Shown: positions 22,268-33,809 of the stretch, in pieces
How positions within the stretch are numbered: position 1 is the first letter of the stretch
Layout of the letters: each line of letters starts with the position of its first letter
Origin: Dactylorhiza incarnata
Taxonomy: Eukaryota > Streptophyta > Magnoliopsida > Asparagales > Orchidaceae
Direction of reading: 5' to 3'
Length of the DNA stretch: 64,000 bases
Assembly: GCA_033032865.1 (NCBI GenBank)
Contig: JAWHQI010000064.1
Coordinates: 6,572,001-6,636,000, forward strand
Program-made: the position numbers and the translations under genes
The notes under the pieces: generated by a model
The model's input: only the letters and a program-made list of their open reading frames with translations
Told to the model about the DNA's origin: nothing
Database searches by the model: none

Positions 22268-23782
22268 TGATGCGTGTCGGCAAGTGCACCGGTCGCTGTC
22301 AAGTAATAAATGTGGAGAGTGGAATCCCCGAATGTCGGTCTCTTGAGGAATGCAAGTTAGGTGAACGAATCGCGTTGTGTGACTCTTGTTACACAAGCGC
22401 AACACACATAAAAAGGGGATTTTTGGTTGATTTGTCCTAATCCTAACAACAATAAAAGAAATGCGGGTCGAAGGCACCGCTTCGCTAGGCGAGATGGATG
22501 CAACGACCGCGATGCCGTGCTTCGTGAGGCGGATGGAGTGTGCTCTAGTGCGAGAGGGTGAGGGTCGCAAACACCTCTTCACAACCGCCATTAGCTCTTG
22601 CCAACGCGGATCAAACACCTTGCGTGCGTGCGTGAGTGAGAGAGTAGAAACAGAGTGATTCACAAGCAAGCGATGAAGGAAAGTAAAGAAACATTCATTT
22701 CAAACAACCCAAACAACACAATATTCCATTTTACACGATTCAACGAGTACAATGAAGGAAAGAAGAAAGAGATAACCGATGGGTGAAGACTAGCGGCCGT
22801 TCACGGCCGGAATGGTAGGTTGTCGGGCTACCTCCGGACTCGGGCGGACTATGCTTCCGGCGCAGAGAGCTGTCACGATCTCCCTACGTAGCTCCGTCGT
22901 CTTCGACTTCAGATTTCCTCTTCTTCTCACCGGGTCGTAGTGGGGAAATAGCTGCTTGGAGGCTTGCGGATGATGGAGAACGCTCCCGGACAATGGAGGA
23001 AGGCTTGGAATGGATGGAGGAGACTTCCCCTTGCGTAGGAGATGAAGTGGAGGCGTCCCAGGATGGTGGTCGGCGGCGTACGGAACAGGCAATCCGCTCC
23101 CGGCGGCTGAATGATAACCTAAAATCGGAACAGGCATTTATATAGGCGCTGATTTAAATAGTGCGCACGGTCATTGGCGCACGACCAGTGGTCGTGCGCA
23201 CTGGAATTCTGCGATCGTGCGCACTGCCTGGGTGGAACCTGCAAGATGCGAAATTTATAAACTATAATGTTCGCACGACCAGTGGCGCACGACCGGTGGT
23301 CGTGCGCACTATCGTCGGTGGTCGTGCGCATTAGTCGAAACAGAACTCAGAAAATTGATGATAAGTGCGCACTACCAGTGGCGCACGACCGGTGTTCGTG
23401 CGCACTATCGTAGATGGTCGTGCGCACTACACCAAACAGAAATCATGAAAAAAGGGTTAAGTGCACACGATCAGTGGAGCACGACCAGTGGTCGTGCGCC
23501 ATAGAACCGGTGATCGTGCGCAGTGTTCCTGTGCAGAATTGCACCGGGAACACCTGCACGACTCCTATTCCAGCACAACCACGAATCTAGCCACTGAAAG
23601 TGGCACCTAACAGTGCATGAAAACTACTAATGAAAATAAACATAAAATCACACCAAAATGGGTCTAGAAGTGCACCTAGCATGGAATATCAAATATAAAC
23701 TATAACAAGGCTAAAATGCGGTGAAAAGACTGAATAAAGGCCTAGATGAGTCCATAAAAGTGTATATGATCAGGACTCATCT
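22268..23782 (-). repeat. Athila 5' LTR (1,515 bp)
   Basis: Partner of 13,948-15,462. The last base is T where the other copy has A, so the minus terminus reads AGATGAG instead of TGATGAG. TATA box at 23,147-23,137 (minus); palindrome array at 23,161-23,523. Confidence 0.93.
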
Positions 23783-23787
23783 GCTCT
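23783..23787. repeat. Athila target-site duplication, right
   Basis: GCTCT, matching 13,943-13,947. Removing the element and one copy rejoins the interrupted Sirevirus ORF in frame. Confidence 0.9.
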
Positions 23788-24809
23788 TTCTGAACTTATG
23801 ACTCTGGAGGCTTCGAGTTCTCCCCCTGAACTGATGGAATTTCTGGTTCTGGACCTGTATAGTGCTTCTCCTGATCTGGTAGAATTTCTTGTTCAGAGAC
23901 TACCCTTGATGGAGAGGGTTGATTCCTATCCTGCTCTTCCTCAACTTCATCCTCAGCTGGTTCCTCAACTTCAGGTCTCTTCAATTCAGGCCTGACTATT
24001 TTCCTCTCCCATCTATCTAGAATGGAGGAATCTATCTTCTTCAGGTGGTGAATGGAGCTTCCAGATGCCCTATCAAACTGGTTACCATCCAGTTGATTGA
24101 GGTACAGAGAGATGATCCTTCCAAAGTTTGGAATCATCAAACTGTCCTTGATCTTTTCAAAGAGAATTGATCCCCAATTCACCTTCTTCCTGCAGATGAC
24201 AGCTGCTACCAACTTGAACATGTCATTCGAGAGGTAGTCGTGTGAACCTACCTTGCATAGCAGAACTTTTCCCAAAATATCCGAGATGAGTTTACCTTCT
24301 CCATTCATATTTTTCCTTCTAACACCAGTGGTTCCTCTTGGCAAGCCACAAAACATCAATGCTCTGTTGTGATCATCTTCAAACAAACAATCTTCTTCCT
24401 CAACGGCCGGCAATCGCAGAAGTTTGGCCAGCCTAGAAGGCTTCATCTTTATTACTCTACCTCTGACAGTTGACTTGATGACATTTCATTAGCGTCGAAG
24501 CTTGGCGTTCTTGAAGAAATCTAGAACATCTCTGTCAAGCACGCGGTATGGATGTTCGAGAACGAAGGAAAGACTGGCTTCTTCCAAGCACATAGCGACA
24601 TTGTGAAACTCATCTGTTGCACTGGCAAATCCAGTTCTGACCAACTCTCCCCCTACCTGAAGCAATCCAGAGGTTTTGTGAGACAACGTCACTTGAATCG
24701 ACGGAGAGATTTGGCGAGGAAGTCGAATCGGCGGAAGAAGACTCGACAGAAGGCTTCGGCGAGAAGATGAATCGACGGAGAGAATAGTGACGCGTGAAAC
24801 CCTCTTAAG

Positions 24810-24815
<6 letters not shown>
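23788..24815 (-). pseudogene. Sirevirus 2 env-like ORF, 5' half
   Basis: Two frames: 24,815-24,489 (ends VLDRDVLDFFKNAKLRR) and 24,446-23,796. The second contains ISDILGKVLLCKVGSHDYLS and VNWGSILFEKIKD. This parallels LADLVGKVLLGKHSTHDHIT and LKWGAVLFDCIKK in the complete Sirevirus (33,275-32,544), so both carry the same domain, of the kind annotated in plants as 'putative plant transposon protein'. The domain is followed by WERKIVRPELKRPE and an acidic Glu-rich tail. A TAA at 23,798-23,796 precedes the Athila insertion, but the downstream half continues in the same frame. The 5' end is cut near a (TA)n tract; pol, gag and the 5' LTR are missing. Confidence 0.65.
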
Positions 24816-24819
<4 letters not shown>

Positions 24820-24856
<37 letters not shown>

Positions 24857-24926
24857 AGAAGGCGTGTACCTTATTAGGAGAAATGACTCTTCGGATCTAG
24901 TAATTTGAAAATTGATTTAAAATTCT
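24820..24926. repeat. (TA)n tract and junction
   Basis: A TA dinucleotide run at about 24,823-24,853 marks the truncated right end of Sirevirus 2. The following 70 bases show no recognisable feature. Confidence 0.6.
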
Positions 24927-26430
24927 TGATGAGTCCGGTTTATATATGGTTTTTCAGACTCGTTTGGGCTAATTTTCACTCACTTGCACTTCACTTTCTG
25001 CACATTATTGCTTATATTTCATTGATACGCCGGATTACATAAAGTGCACTTTTTGGCTCATTGTGGTGTAGTTTATACTTCCATTTCATTCAGCTATTTT
25101 TATAGTCATATTTATTCATAAGAATGCTTGGGATGTTTGTCTCTACCAGTGGTCTGGTCATGTTTTCATGCAGGTACAGTGGTGGTGTAGTGATCCAGGG
25201 CGTATTTGGCCCGATTTCCCATTGAAAGGCCACTGGTCGTGCATTTTTGTTCGTGCACGATCAGTGGACTTTGGCGCACGATCACTGGTCGTGCGCCCTG
25301 TTGGTCGAATTTCACCCGTGCGGTTCGCACGATCACTAGATTCCTTCTCGCACGACCACTGGCCGTGCGCTGCTGACCGTGCGCTATTTTTCCCTTCTGG
25401 TTTATTCTACAGGTTGTTCTTGCACGATCAGTGGCCCTTATTTGCACACGGCCACTGGTCGTGCGCCTGATCGTGCGCCCTGATTATTCTGCGGCCTATA
25501 AATATCTGTTCCGCGATTTCAGTTCGGATCCATCAGCCGAACTCCGCCCCTCCGCCGTTTTACGCATATTTTGCAAGTTTTCATCCTCTAGGCCTCCTCC
25601 ATCATCCAAGAGCTTCCACGGAGAAGATTCAAACCCTAAGCTATCAATATCAAGCAAGGAGATCATGCACCAGAGTAGATCGGGTCGTGAGACGAAGAAG
25701 ACGGGTCATTGGGAGGAAGTGGCAGCCCTCCTTTACCCCGGACGTAGTTGTGGACCGAGTTTGGAAGTGGATTGACAACCCAGCGATTTCTTCCTTGAAT
25801 CCCAACAAGGCTTCAAATGTGGTCGATTCTCTTGCACTATTTCTTCTTGATTTGATATTTGTAGCTTGATTCTCTGCATTTTGATGATGTCGCACATTTA
25901 AACCTTGATTTGTATTGTTTATTTCATGTCTATGTGGAATTACCTTGTTGTTTATATGTGTGTATGAGGTGCGCCCCCATTACATCTTCCATCTGCCATT
26001 ACCCTCCATTCCACTACACGAGCCTGTTCTTCCATTACACTTGACTACTCGTCCATTACATGTGCCTACTCTTCCACTCGCCAAGCTAAGCGGTGCTAAC
26101 GGCCCGTATACTCCACCTCGATTCTGGCGGTGCGAACCACTCCATCCGCTTACCTACTCGTCCATCCACGTAGTGAAGCAGTGCATAACGGCCTGCATAG
26201 TTTCCATCCGCCCAGCAAAGCAGTGCATAGTGACCTGCATTGTAGTCGTATAGTTTCTTTTCTTTGTTTTCCATAAATTAATCGAAGCCTCCCGCAATCC
26301 ATCTGACCTAAAGGACTTCAATCTCAATTCCTTCCTCAAAAGTAAACTCCACCTTACTGTGTTCTTTCGAGATCGATACTTGGGAATCACTCCCATTTTA
26401 TATTACTTGAACGATCGGTACACTGCCGTT
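24927..26430 (+). repeat. Athila-like LTR (solo or truncated)
   Basis: Begins TGATGAGTCC, the same terminus as the Athila LTR start on its coding strand. Near 26,375-26,430 it has ACTTGAACGATCGGTACACTGC, matching the layout at the LTR 3' end there (ACTTGACAGCGACCGGTGCACTTGC). A TATA box (CTATAAATAT, 25,497-25,506) is preceded by a palindrome array. No tRNA-Asp primer site follows and no gag-pol is present, so this is a solo or truncated LTR. The end is approximate. The flank ATTCT at 24,922 has no partner I can identify. Confidence 0.65.
25225..25480 (+). promoter_or_regulatory. CpG palindrome array upstream of TATA
   Basis: Multiple copies of CGCACGATCACTGGTCGTGCG-like inverted repeats (halves GCGCACGAtC and GGTCGTGCGC), ending about 17 bases upstream of the TATA box at 25,497. 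Same motif and same relation to the TATA box as in the Athila LTR. Confidence 0.6.
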
Positions 26431-26449
26431 TCGTGCCGTAGTCTCGCTC

Positions 26450-27199
26450 CCGCCTATTGCGGTGTGCTGGATTGCCTCAGATCGATTATGCTGCTGGGCT
26501 CTCATTAGACGGTGAGGTCAGGTTGATCTCAAGAGAGGCTGGCAAGGTAAAGTTTGAGCTGGATTGCTCCAGATCGATTCCGCTGCCTGGCTCACATTAG
26601 ACAGTGGGGTCAGGTTGATCTCTGGAGAGGCTGGCAAGGTAAAGTTTGAGCTGGATTGCCCTAGATCGATTCCGTTGTCGGGCTCTCATTAGACGGTGGA
26701 GTCAAGTTGATCTCTGGAGAGGCTGACAAGGTAAAGGATGAGCTGGATTGCCTAAGATCGATTCCGCTGCCGGTCTCTCATTAGACGGTGGGGTTAAGTT
26801 GATCTCTGGAGAGACTAGCGAGGTAAAGGTTGTGCTGGAATGCCTCATATCGATTTTGCTACCGGGCTCTCATTAGATGGTGGGTCAGGTTGATCTCTAG
26901 AGAAGTTGGCGAGGTAAAGGTTGTGTTGGAGTTCCCCAGATCGATTTTATTTCCGGGCTCTCATTAGACGGTGGGGTCAGGTTGATCTCTAGAGAGGCTG
27001 GCAAGGTAAAGGTTGTGCTGAAGTGCCCCAGATCGATTTCACTGTCGGGCTCTCATTAGACGGTGGGTCAGGTTGATATCTGGAGAGGCTAGCAAGGTAA
27101 AGGTTGTGCTGGAGTGCCCAAGATTGATTCCGCTGCCAGACTCTCATTAGATTGCAGGTTCAGGTTGATCTCTGGAGAGTCTGGTAAGGTAAAGGTTGT
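26450..27199. repeat. 92-bp tandem repeat, about eight units
   Basis: The phrase 'aaggtaaag' (or 'gaggtaaag') recurs at 26,544, 26,636, 26,728, 26,820, 26,911, 27,003, 27,094 and 27,186, a period of 91-92 bp. Each unit has 'ctggattgcc', 'agatcgatt', 'ctctcattagacggtgg' and 'caggttgatctctggagaggct'. Units differ by several substitutions, so the array is not new. It lies between the Athila-like LTR end and a Copia LTR start. It may be a 3'-UTR repeat of the former, as known for Tat/Ogre elements, or an independent minisatellite. Confidence 0.88.
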
Positions 27200-27769
27200 T
27201 GTTGGGAAAAACCCTTTGATTTAACTTAACAAATTATATAAAAGTGATTTTAACCACTAGGATTGAATTACCCATTGAATAGTGAGGGTAATCTGGTCAT
27301 TAGATGTCCTAGGATATCACACTCAACCTAGGGTGTCAAGACCAGATCAAGGGAAGCAAAATTGGGCAAGGTTAACATTTGCGTCGAATAGAATTCGACG
27401 CAACATCGAGTCCATATCGACGCTACTCTGACTAGAAGTCCAGTGTGGTCATTTGCTGTCGAAGTAACTCAAGTCGACGTTACGTCGAGTAGATATCGAC
27501 GTAGAGGTCATGGACTTGTCGAAGTAACTTGAGAAGTCGACGCAGCTTCTACTTCAACTTGACGCAGAAGGGAATATCTGTCGAAGCCATCTAAAGTCGA
27601 TGCAACGTCGACTTCATCTCGACTTAGATATTGAAGTTCAGAGTCATGCCTTTCAACTCGACGGCTACGTCGATAAGATATCGATGCAACGTCGACTAGC
27701 AGAGTTCAATCAGAGCACAGATGAAATCGAAGCTGCTCCTACAAGAACTCGAAGTTGCGTCGATAAGGT
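27200..27769 (+). repeat. Copia-type LTR fragment
   Basis: Begins TGTTGGGAAAAACCC, like the Sirevirus terminus ending at 1,611 read on the other strand. Then come many TCGACG/CGTCGA elements (27,380-27,770), including the inverted repeat GTCGAAT..ATTCGAC at about 27,383. It is cut at 27,770 by another LTR start. No primer site or coding region is attached. Confidence 0.5.
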
Positions 27770-28800
27770 TGTAAGACCCCCCTCCCAAATCGGCGGTCCG
27801 ACTGGGGGATCTTATCGCACACCACCCTTTTAGCATGACGCCGAAGCGATCCTGAGAGGGTGAAGGTACTAGCTTCTCCAACCCCTTTTCTTGAACACTC
27901 CGTTGCCACGCCTAATGGTGGTGTTAAGCGAAAATCACTACACACCAACAGAGTAGGGAAACAGTATTCTAGCGAAAGACATCATCAAATGGTGCACTTT
28001 ATAGCTCTTAGTGGAAGACGTAGTATTATAGCGGAAGATTAATTATCACAGAAACCTCAAACTCATGACCTGTATAAATAATTTACATATCTCTGCCGCA
28101 TTAAATCCTAACCATCAAGGATTTATTGCCATTATATATATACCCTGAGATTGGGCACAACAAAAGGAGATGCGGCTTAACAAACTTATACCTGACGTAG
28201 CCTACTCCGTGGCTTCATCCAAACATGGGTGTTGTCACTCATCCGCACCTGTCACCTGACGTAGCCTACTCCGTGGCTTCATCTACACATGGGTGCTGTC
28301 ACTCATCCGCCCCTATCACCTGTGCCAAAGACAAGTTATTAGAACCACGAACAAAGTCCAACCCTTGCTAACAACAGACATAATATAACATTTATAAGGA
28401 AGGAGATATCTGGACTCCTATTATTGGGCCGAGGCAGTCTTCCCACGACCACCGCCTACGTACTCTGTATCATCCTGCATACGGTTTCAGACCCACATAG
28501 TTCTATTAGTTTCGCACGGGTTGCCCTCCCAGATTGTCCGTCGTGCGGGTTGCCTTAGAGTAAAACTCATCGGCCATCCGACTTTCTCCCCAGGCACATT
28601 TAATTCCCGTAGAAATTAATTCTCGAAGGCAACATTTCATTCTCGTAGGAATTACTTTCTCGAAGGTAACATTTCATTCTCGTAGGAATTACTTTCTCGA
28701 AGGCAACATTTCATTCCCTTAGGAATTACTTTATCGAAGGCAACATTTCATTCCCGCAGGAATTACTTTCTCGAAGGCAACTTTTATTTTCATAAGAGGA
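27770..28800 (-). repeat. Chromovirus-like LTR fragment
   Basis: Starts TGTAAGACCCCCCTCCC, close to TGTAAGATCCCCCTCCC at the left ends of the LARD LTRs (44,501, 55,634, 61,688). It follows a similar plan: 'gtcactcatccgc' phrases, then hairpin-bearing short repeats. Two units of 64 bp (28,192 and 28,256, 'cctgacgtagcctactccgt') are in tandem. The right boundary is unclear. Confidence 0.5.
28605..28782. repeat. 37-bp tandem repeat, five units
   Basis: 'cgaaggcaac' (or 'cgaaggtaac') recurs at 28,624, 28,661, 28,698, 28,735 and 28,772, exactly 37 bp apart. Each unit contains 'attctcgtaggaattactttct', a short foldback. Confidence 0.9.
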
Positions 28801-29051
28801 GAGAAGAGAAACTCCTTTTAAGCTTAACAATAATTCCATCTGAGAGGGGCAATTATTTCAATCAGACTTTCGTCGATCTTTTGGATTGCTTGGAAGTAAA
28901 ACCCAAACCATCCATCAAGGCTCATGTATTTCAATAAGCACATACTTTTGATAAGGCACAATGTCTATATTAAGGCACCTGACTTGAGACATGCGAAGGG
29001 AAATTTGAATATGTGAATATATACCTTTTTCCAACTTTTAACCTTAGGGGA

Positions 29052-29056
29052 GGATC
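29052..29056. repeat. Sirevirus 1 target-site duplication, left
   Basis: GGATC, identical to 38,490-38,494. Confidence 0.9.
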
Positions 29057-30470
29057 TGAAAGTGAGGTTAGATCTTAAAGTTAACTCTAGAGGGGGGGGG
29101 GGGGGTGAATAGAGTATTAAAAGTTTTTCACCTAATTTTATAGCGGAGTTAAAATAGTGATATATATATGTATGTGTGTGTATTGAGTGAGTTATAAAAC
29201 TAAATAAAGAAATCAGCACATAGCACAACAACACAGAAAATTACAAGCACAGAGACACAAGGAAATTATAGTAGTTCCCCAATAAACCTGGGTACGTCTA
29301 CTCTTCTACCACACTTGGTAGGAATCCACTAGGATTTTTGATCAGGTGCCCTAACACCAAGGGGTTTTTGATCAGGTGTCCACACACCAAAGAGCTTTTG
29401 ATCAGGTGCTCAAAACCAAACCACAGGTTTTTGATCAGGTGCCCTGCCACCAAAGGGTTCACTTTTGAAGGGAGTAATAACCCTGTTTACAGGTGATAGA
29501 AAGAAAGATAAAAATAAAGATGATAATGTTCTTCTCTGTTCAATATTCAGAGGGAAGACTAGTGAATTTGATCTTGATCAAAGCTCCCCCTGAGAAGATG
29601 AAGTATTGTAGTCAGGAGAGCTTTGCTTCATGGTGTAAGGACTCTTCAGCTTTTTGAAGTTCCAGCAAATGATTCTGAGTAGATGAATGTTCTTTCTCAG
29701 ATTTTTTATTGTTGTCTGGAATCTGAAGCTTGAGCTAATTGAAAATGTTGCTCAAAGATGAAGAGAAACTCCTACAAAAAGAATTAGTAACAAATGTATA
29801 TGTACATGTATATATCTCTATATCTTTATATATATCTGTCTCTGTATATCTATATCCTTCTATTGTGTATCTCTAAGCTCACTTCTCTGAGTTTTATATG
29901 TATATATATTGCTCTCTTTCTTCTTCAAAGAACTCTATAGCCGTTATAAGGAAAAGACAAAATCATTTCTTTTTAAGGTAAGGCAGAACTTACCTTAACT
30001 GATTCATTCCTCGGAAATGAACAATTGACATTTCTAAAAGGAAAGCATTAAATGCTTATACCAACGGCTATAATGCAATCTTGATTTGCAGACAAAATCT
30101 CTTAAAATAAGGAGAAAAATATTTGAATTGATTTGATTCAGAAGACGGGATAACAAGATCAGATTTGATTAAATATTCATCGATCTACAGACTGAAGTTA
30201 GTCGATCTGAGCTTGAAGTTCGTCGAGCTCGGGTTTAAGATAATTAGTCGATCTCTGCTAATATTTCGTCGAACGAAATTTTATGTAGAGAATTTTAGCT
30301 TCTTAGAAAAACAACATATGATCTTCATAGCTTGATTTGATAGGTCACCTATTGTCTAGCTTAACCTGACATGGGTTATCATTTGGGCTTAACATAAGAA
30401 AACCTTTGATCCTATCATAAGTAAACATAACATTTGATCCTAACCCAAACCAAAACCTATGGTTCCAACA
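29057..30470 (-). repeat. Sirevirus 1, 3' LTR (1,414 bp)
   Basis: Begins TGAAAG and ends TTCCAACA (minus: TGTTGGAA...CTTTCA). Nearly identical to 37,075-38,489; by eye about 45 differences, roughly 3 %. It includes a 14-G run (29,092-29,105), four repeats of 'tttttgatcaggtg' (29,335-29,440), TCGTCGA-type elements at 30,178-30,280, and a TATA-like stretch on the minus strand near 29,905. Confidence 0.93.
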
Positions 30471-30487
30471 ATCTCCCCCTATTTGGG
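30471..30487 (-). promoter_or_regulatory. Polypurine tract of Sirevirus 1
   Basis: Minus strand CAAATAGGGGGAGAT directly before the 3' LTR, the same sequence as in Sirevirus 2. Confidence 0.8.
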
Positions 30488-30601
30488 TTGGGGATATTAG
30501 TCAAACAATAATAATGATAATTAGTTTTGAGATCTGGCAATTTGATAACAAATTTTTAAATTTGTTTGACAATAAATAATTACACAGAAGGAGTTCAAGA
30601 G

Positions 30602-32488
30602 TTAAGGATTCTTCTTGTCTGCATATGGCTTTTGAAATGCAATTATCTTGTTTGGGTCTGAGGCTTCAGCCTTGCTCATCTTGCAATCTTGAGCACCCAC
30701 AATCCTCAGTTCCATAGCAGTTGGTACTACAGCTTCAGGGTGAATCTTCATGTATTCATCTGCTGCAAAAATACCTTTTGGATCTATTCTTTTGAATTCC
30801 TGCTCTCTATAAGAAGACATAGTGGTGAATTGAGACATGTCTCTTCCTTCAGCTTTAGCCTTGTTAATTTGAGTCAATCCAATTAATTCTTTGAATCTAG
30901 CCATGTGGGAGATATTTTCAGCTTCAGTATTGATATGAGAGATTGGCTGTTCATCATAAGGGATTTCTTGATTGGATGGATCATACTGAGGATTTCTTTT
31001 CCTATGCTCAATACCTTTTGACACTGGATAATTTATCTGTCTGGGCCTTGGCTGATGTTGTTGCCTGCTCTTTCCTTTGTAGGAGTCTGAGTTTGTAGGC
31101 CTGTTTTGACTGCTTGAGCTCCTTTATGGATATTGCTGGTGGTTGTGTGATCTGGAGGGCTGAGACCTCATTCCAGCTGAGCCTGCAGCTGGAGGAGGAG
31201 GAGGAGGAGGTCCTCTGAAAGGTTTCTTAGAAGGAGGAGGACTGTACTTCCTCTTCTTTTGTCTCTCTTTCATCTGATTCTTAGAGTACCTTTGCCATGC
31301 ATGCATGTCTGGGGTAGGTTTTATGTTGTGGAGAATGTAGTAAGGAGTGTCACGAGAGGGATTTTGTTTAGAAGGAATCTTAGGAGCAACTTTCCTTTTC
31401 TTTGATATCCTTTTCTTTTTCTTATCTTCTTCAGAAACATCATCATCTTCATCTGAATCATCAGAAGATTGAATTGGTTTATCATAAAGACCATCAATCA
31501 ATTTAAGAGCTCTAACTCTTTGCTCTTCAGCTTCATAAGCTGCATCTTGTTCCTTCCATATTTCATCAAAGTTGGGCATGGGTTCTTCATTCCTCAAAAA
31601 AGTTGGTGGAGAGAGAACTATTCTTGAAGTTGTTTCATCATGAGATTCTGCAGGAGCATTCTCAGGAGTCTTTATAGGAACATCCTTCATCTGAATCTCT
31701 TGATCAGAAATGGAAGGGATGGTTGATAAGAAATTTTCTATGATTGATGGAAGAGCTAGTTGAGGAAGGCATATCAAGGCCTTTGATGAGTCCTCTATAC
31801 ATACTGATGCTCTTGATGGTTCAATTGGAATGTATCTATTCACAATATCATACTTAGATAATAACTTATATAAATCAACTGAGGGATGGATGATATAATC
31901 ACCATCAGTGATGATTTCTAGTAAGGATGCTTCTGAGGTCATTTCAACATCTGGAGCTTCTGCCAGAACTTCTGGAGCTTCTGCCAGAACTTCTGGAGCT
32001 TCTTCATTTGATCTCTCCCCCTGCCTAGATTCAGAATAACATGGATCAAGGCCCCCAAAGGAAGAAGGGACAGAAGAGGATGAAGGAAGCCTAGAAGATA
32101 GAGAATCAATCTTGGATGATAGGTCCTTGATTGAAAGAAGAATAGGAGTTAGGCTGTTGGCCAAGAGCTCCTGAATCTGAGGTTGAAGGTAATTAAAAAT
32201 TTGATTACCTATAGATAAAATATCTATAAACATGGTGTCAGATGATGATGGATTATGTTCAGTGGATGGAATGGAGGAGGAGGGAATGGAAGCAGCTGTA
32301 CAATTTCTACAGAGATATGGCTGTGGCATAGATGGAGGAGTGAGTCCAGGAGTTGTTTCCTGAAGGAGTGGATGAGATTCAACCTGGAGTGAGATTGAAT
32401 TTGGAATAAGGTGGAGAGATTCAATGCTGAATGAGGCTGAGGGTGGAGTGATAATAGGAGGAAGGAAATCAGTCATGATCTCATCCAT
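30602..32488 (-). pseudogene. Sirevirus 1 env-like ORF, C-terminal part
   Basis: A 454-residue frame (32,488-31,124): Pro/Ser-rich start; a helical segment FNYLQPQIQELLANSLTPIL; a short tandem peptide repeat (APEVLAE, ~170-185); an acidic SSDDSDEDDDVSEED block; then a strongly basic KKKKRISKKRK stretch and a polyproline run. A TAA at 31,126-31,124 is followed in the same frame by more of the protein (VSKGIEHRKRNPQYDPS ... FQKPYADKKNP) to 30,602, so the protein was once longer. No signal peptide or transmembrane helix is visible, which argues against a true envelope glycoprotein. The basic and acidic tracts suggest a nucleic-acid or chaperone role. Confidence 0.65.
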
Positions 32489-32543
32489 GATCTGAGTTTC
32501 CTGAGATGGAGAATGAGGTGGAGATGATTCATGTACTGGAGAG

Positions 32544-33809
32544 TCATGAGGGGATGAATACCCCCAGACTGAATGATGGATGATCTAGATGAGGTGGAGA
32601 AGGTGAGGATGTGGCTTGAGGTGTTGGAATGATAGTTGGTAGATGGAGGGAAGAGGGAATGTTTTCTTCAATGGTGAGGTCTTCTATGTTAGAAGGGATG
32701 TCACCTAGAATTTGAGAAGGAGGAGTTGATTGTGGAAGAGATTGAGTGTTGGAGGGAGCTTCTTCCAATGGGGTTGAGGGAGTGGCTGGTACTGCCCTTG
32801 AGACCTCAGATGGCTCTGCCCTGGGAGTCTTGATGATGACTCTCTCCCATTTGCCAAAGAGGGCACTTGTGATCCTCTTGGAAGCATTTATATGTATTTT
32901 TGGAGATACACATACTTCAGGACACTTACTCATTAGAAGTAGTCCCAGTGCTCTTCCATAACCTATGCTCATCTTGGAAATCTTCTTTTTGATGCAGTCA
33001 AACAATACTGCTCCCCACTTCAACCTTTTCGAATCCAAAACTGCACCCATCAACAGCAGTTGGTGCCTTGTAATGTGATCATGAGTTGAGTGCTTTCCAA
33101 GCAACACTTTTCCTACTAAGTCAGCCAGAAATCTGTATTCTATAGACAGATTTTTCTTTAGAAGGTGCTTTGGGTTGGTTCCACTATAACCCATCCTAGC
33201 TAGCAAGGAGTCAATTTCTTCACTGGAGAGTTCCATGTCTTCTTCTCCAGTTACTAATCCAAACAGCTCAGTCACAACTGTGGGGGACAGAATGACATGA
33301 GTCCCTGTGACAGATTAAAATGCTTTGTTTAGGATTGAGACCACTAATTTCATTGAAGATGAGTCTAATTCCTCATTGGAATTTTCCAGAATGTCTACTT
33401 CATTTCTTAATCCAGGCATATCAGATAGAATAGAAAAGGCTAGAAAGGTTTAGTTACCTGAGACTGATCCTATCAAGGTTTCCTCATCTTGATTCAAGGA
33501 GGTGTGTGCCCACTCCTTAATTTCATTAACAGGGAGTTTTATTCTTGTAGTCATGAACTTCCTTAGCTGTTGGGCATCAAACTTCTGCAAGATATCTTGG
33601 AAGACTTGGTCTGAGTGACCGAAGGTGGACATGTCAATGTCGAAGCCGGTGTCGAATTTCATGGAGGAGAGGACAGCTTGAGAGATCGCCATTTGAAGAT
33701 GAAGAAGAAGGGAGTCGAAGGATAGGAAGAGAAGGAGACACATGATTCTGAGAGCGCGAATGATTCCTAACCCAAATTTAGAGTATATACTAGGGTTCAA
33801 CGAAATCAA
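32544..33809 (-). pseudogene. Sirevirus 1 env-like ORF, N-terminal part
   Basis: Two frames. 33,809-33,450 contains FDIDMSTFGHSDQVFQDILQ and QQLRKFMTTRIKLPVNEIKE. 33,275-32,544 contains LADLVGKVLLGKHSTHDHIT and LKWGAVLFDCIKKKISK, then RITSALFGKWERVIIKTPRA and a Pro/Thr-rich tail. The second matches 24,446-23,796 in Sirevirus 2 in sequence and order, so this domain is conserved between two diverged elements. The frames are separated by stops and a frame change. Its biochemical activity is unknown to me. Upstream (33,830-33,905) lie TTCGTCGA-type elements and a TATA-like CTAGTATATAC at about 33,789 on the minus strand, a possible separate promoter. Confidence 0.62.

Noticed and set aside
28605..28782. 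CRISPR-like periodic repeat
   Set aside because: The whole 37-bp unit repeats with no unique spacers; it is a minisatellite.
31124..32488. True viral envelope glycoprotein
   Set aside because: No signal peptide, transmembrane helix or fusion peptide visible; the name env-like refers to position only.
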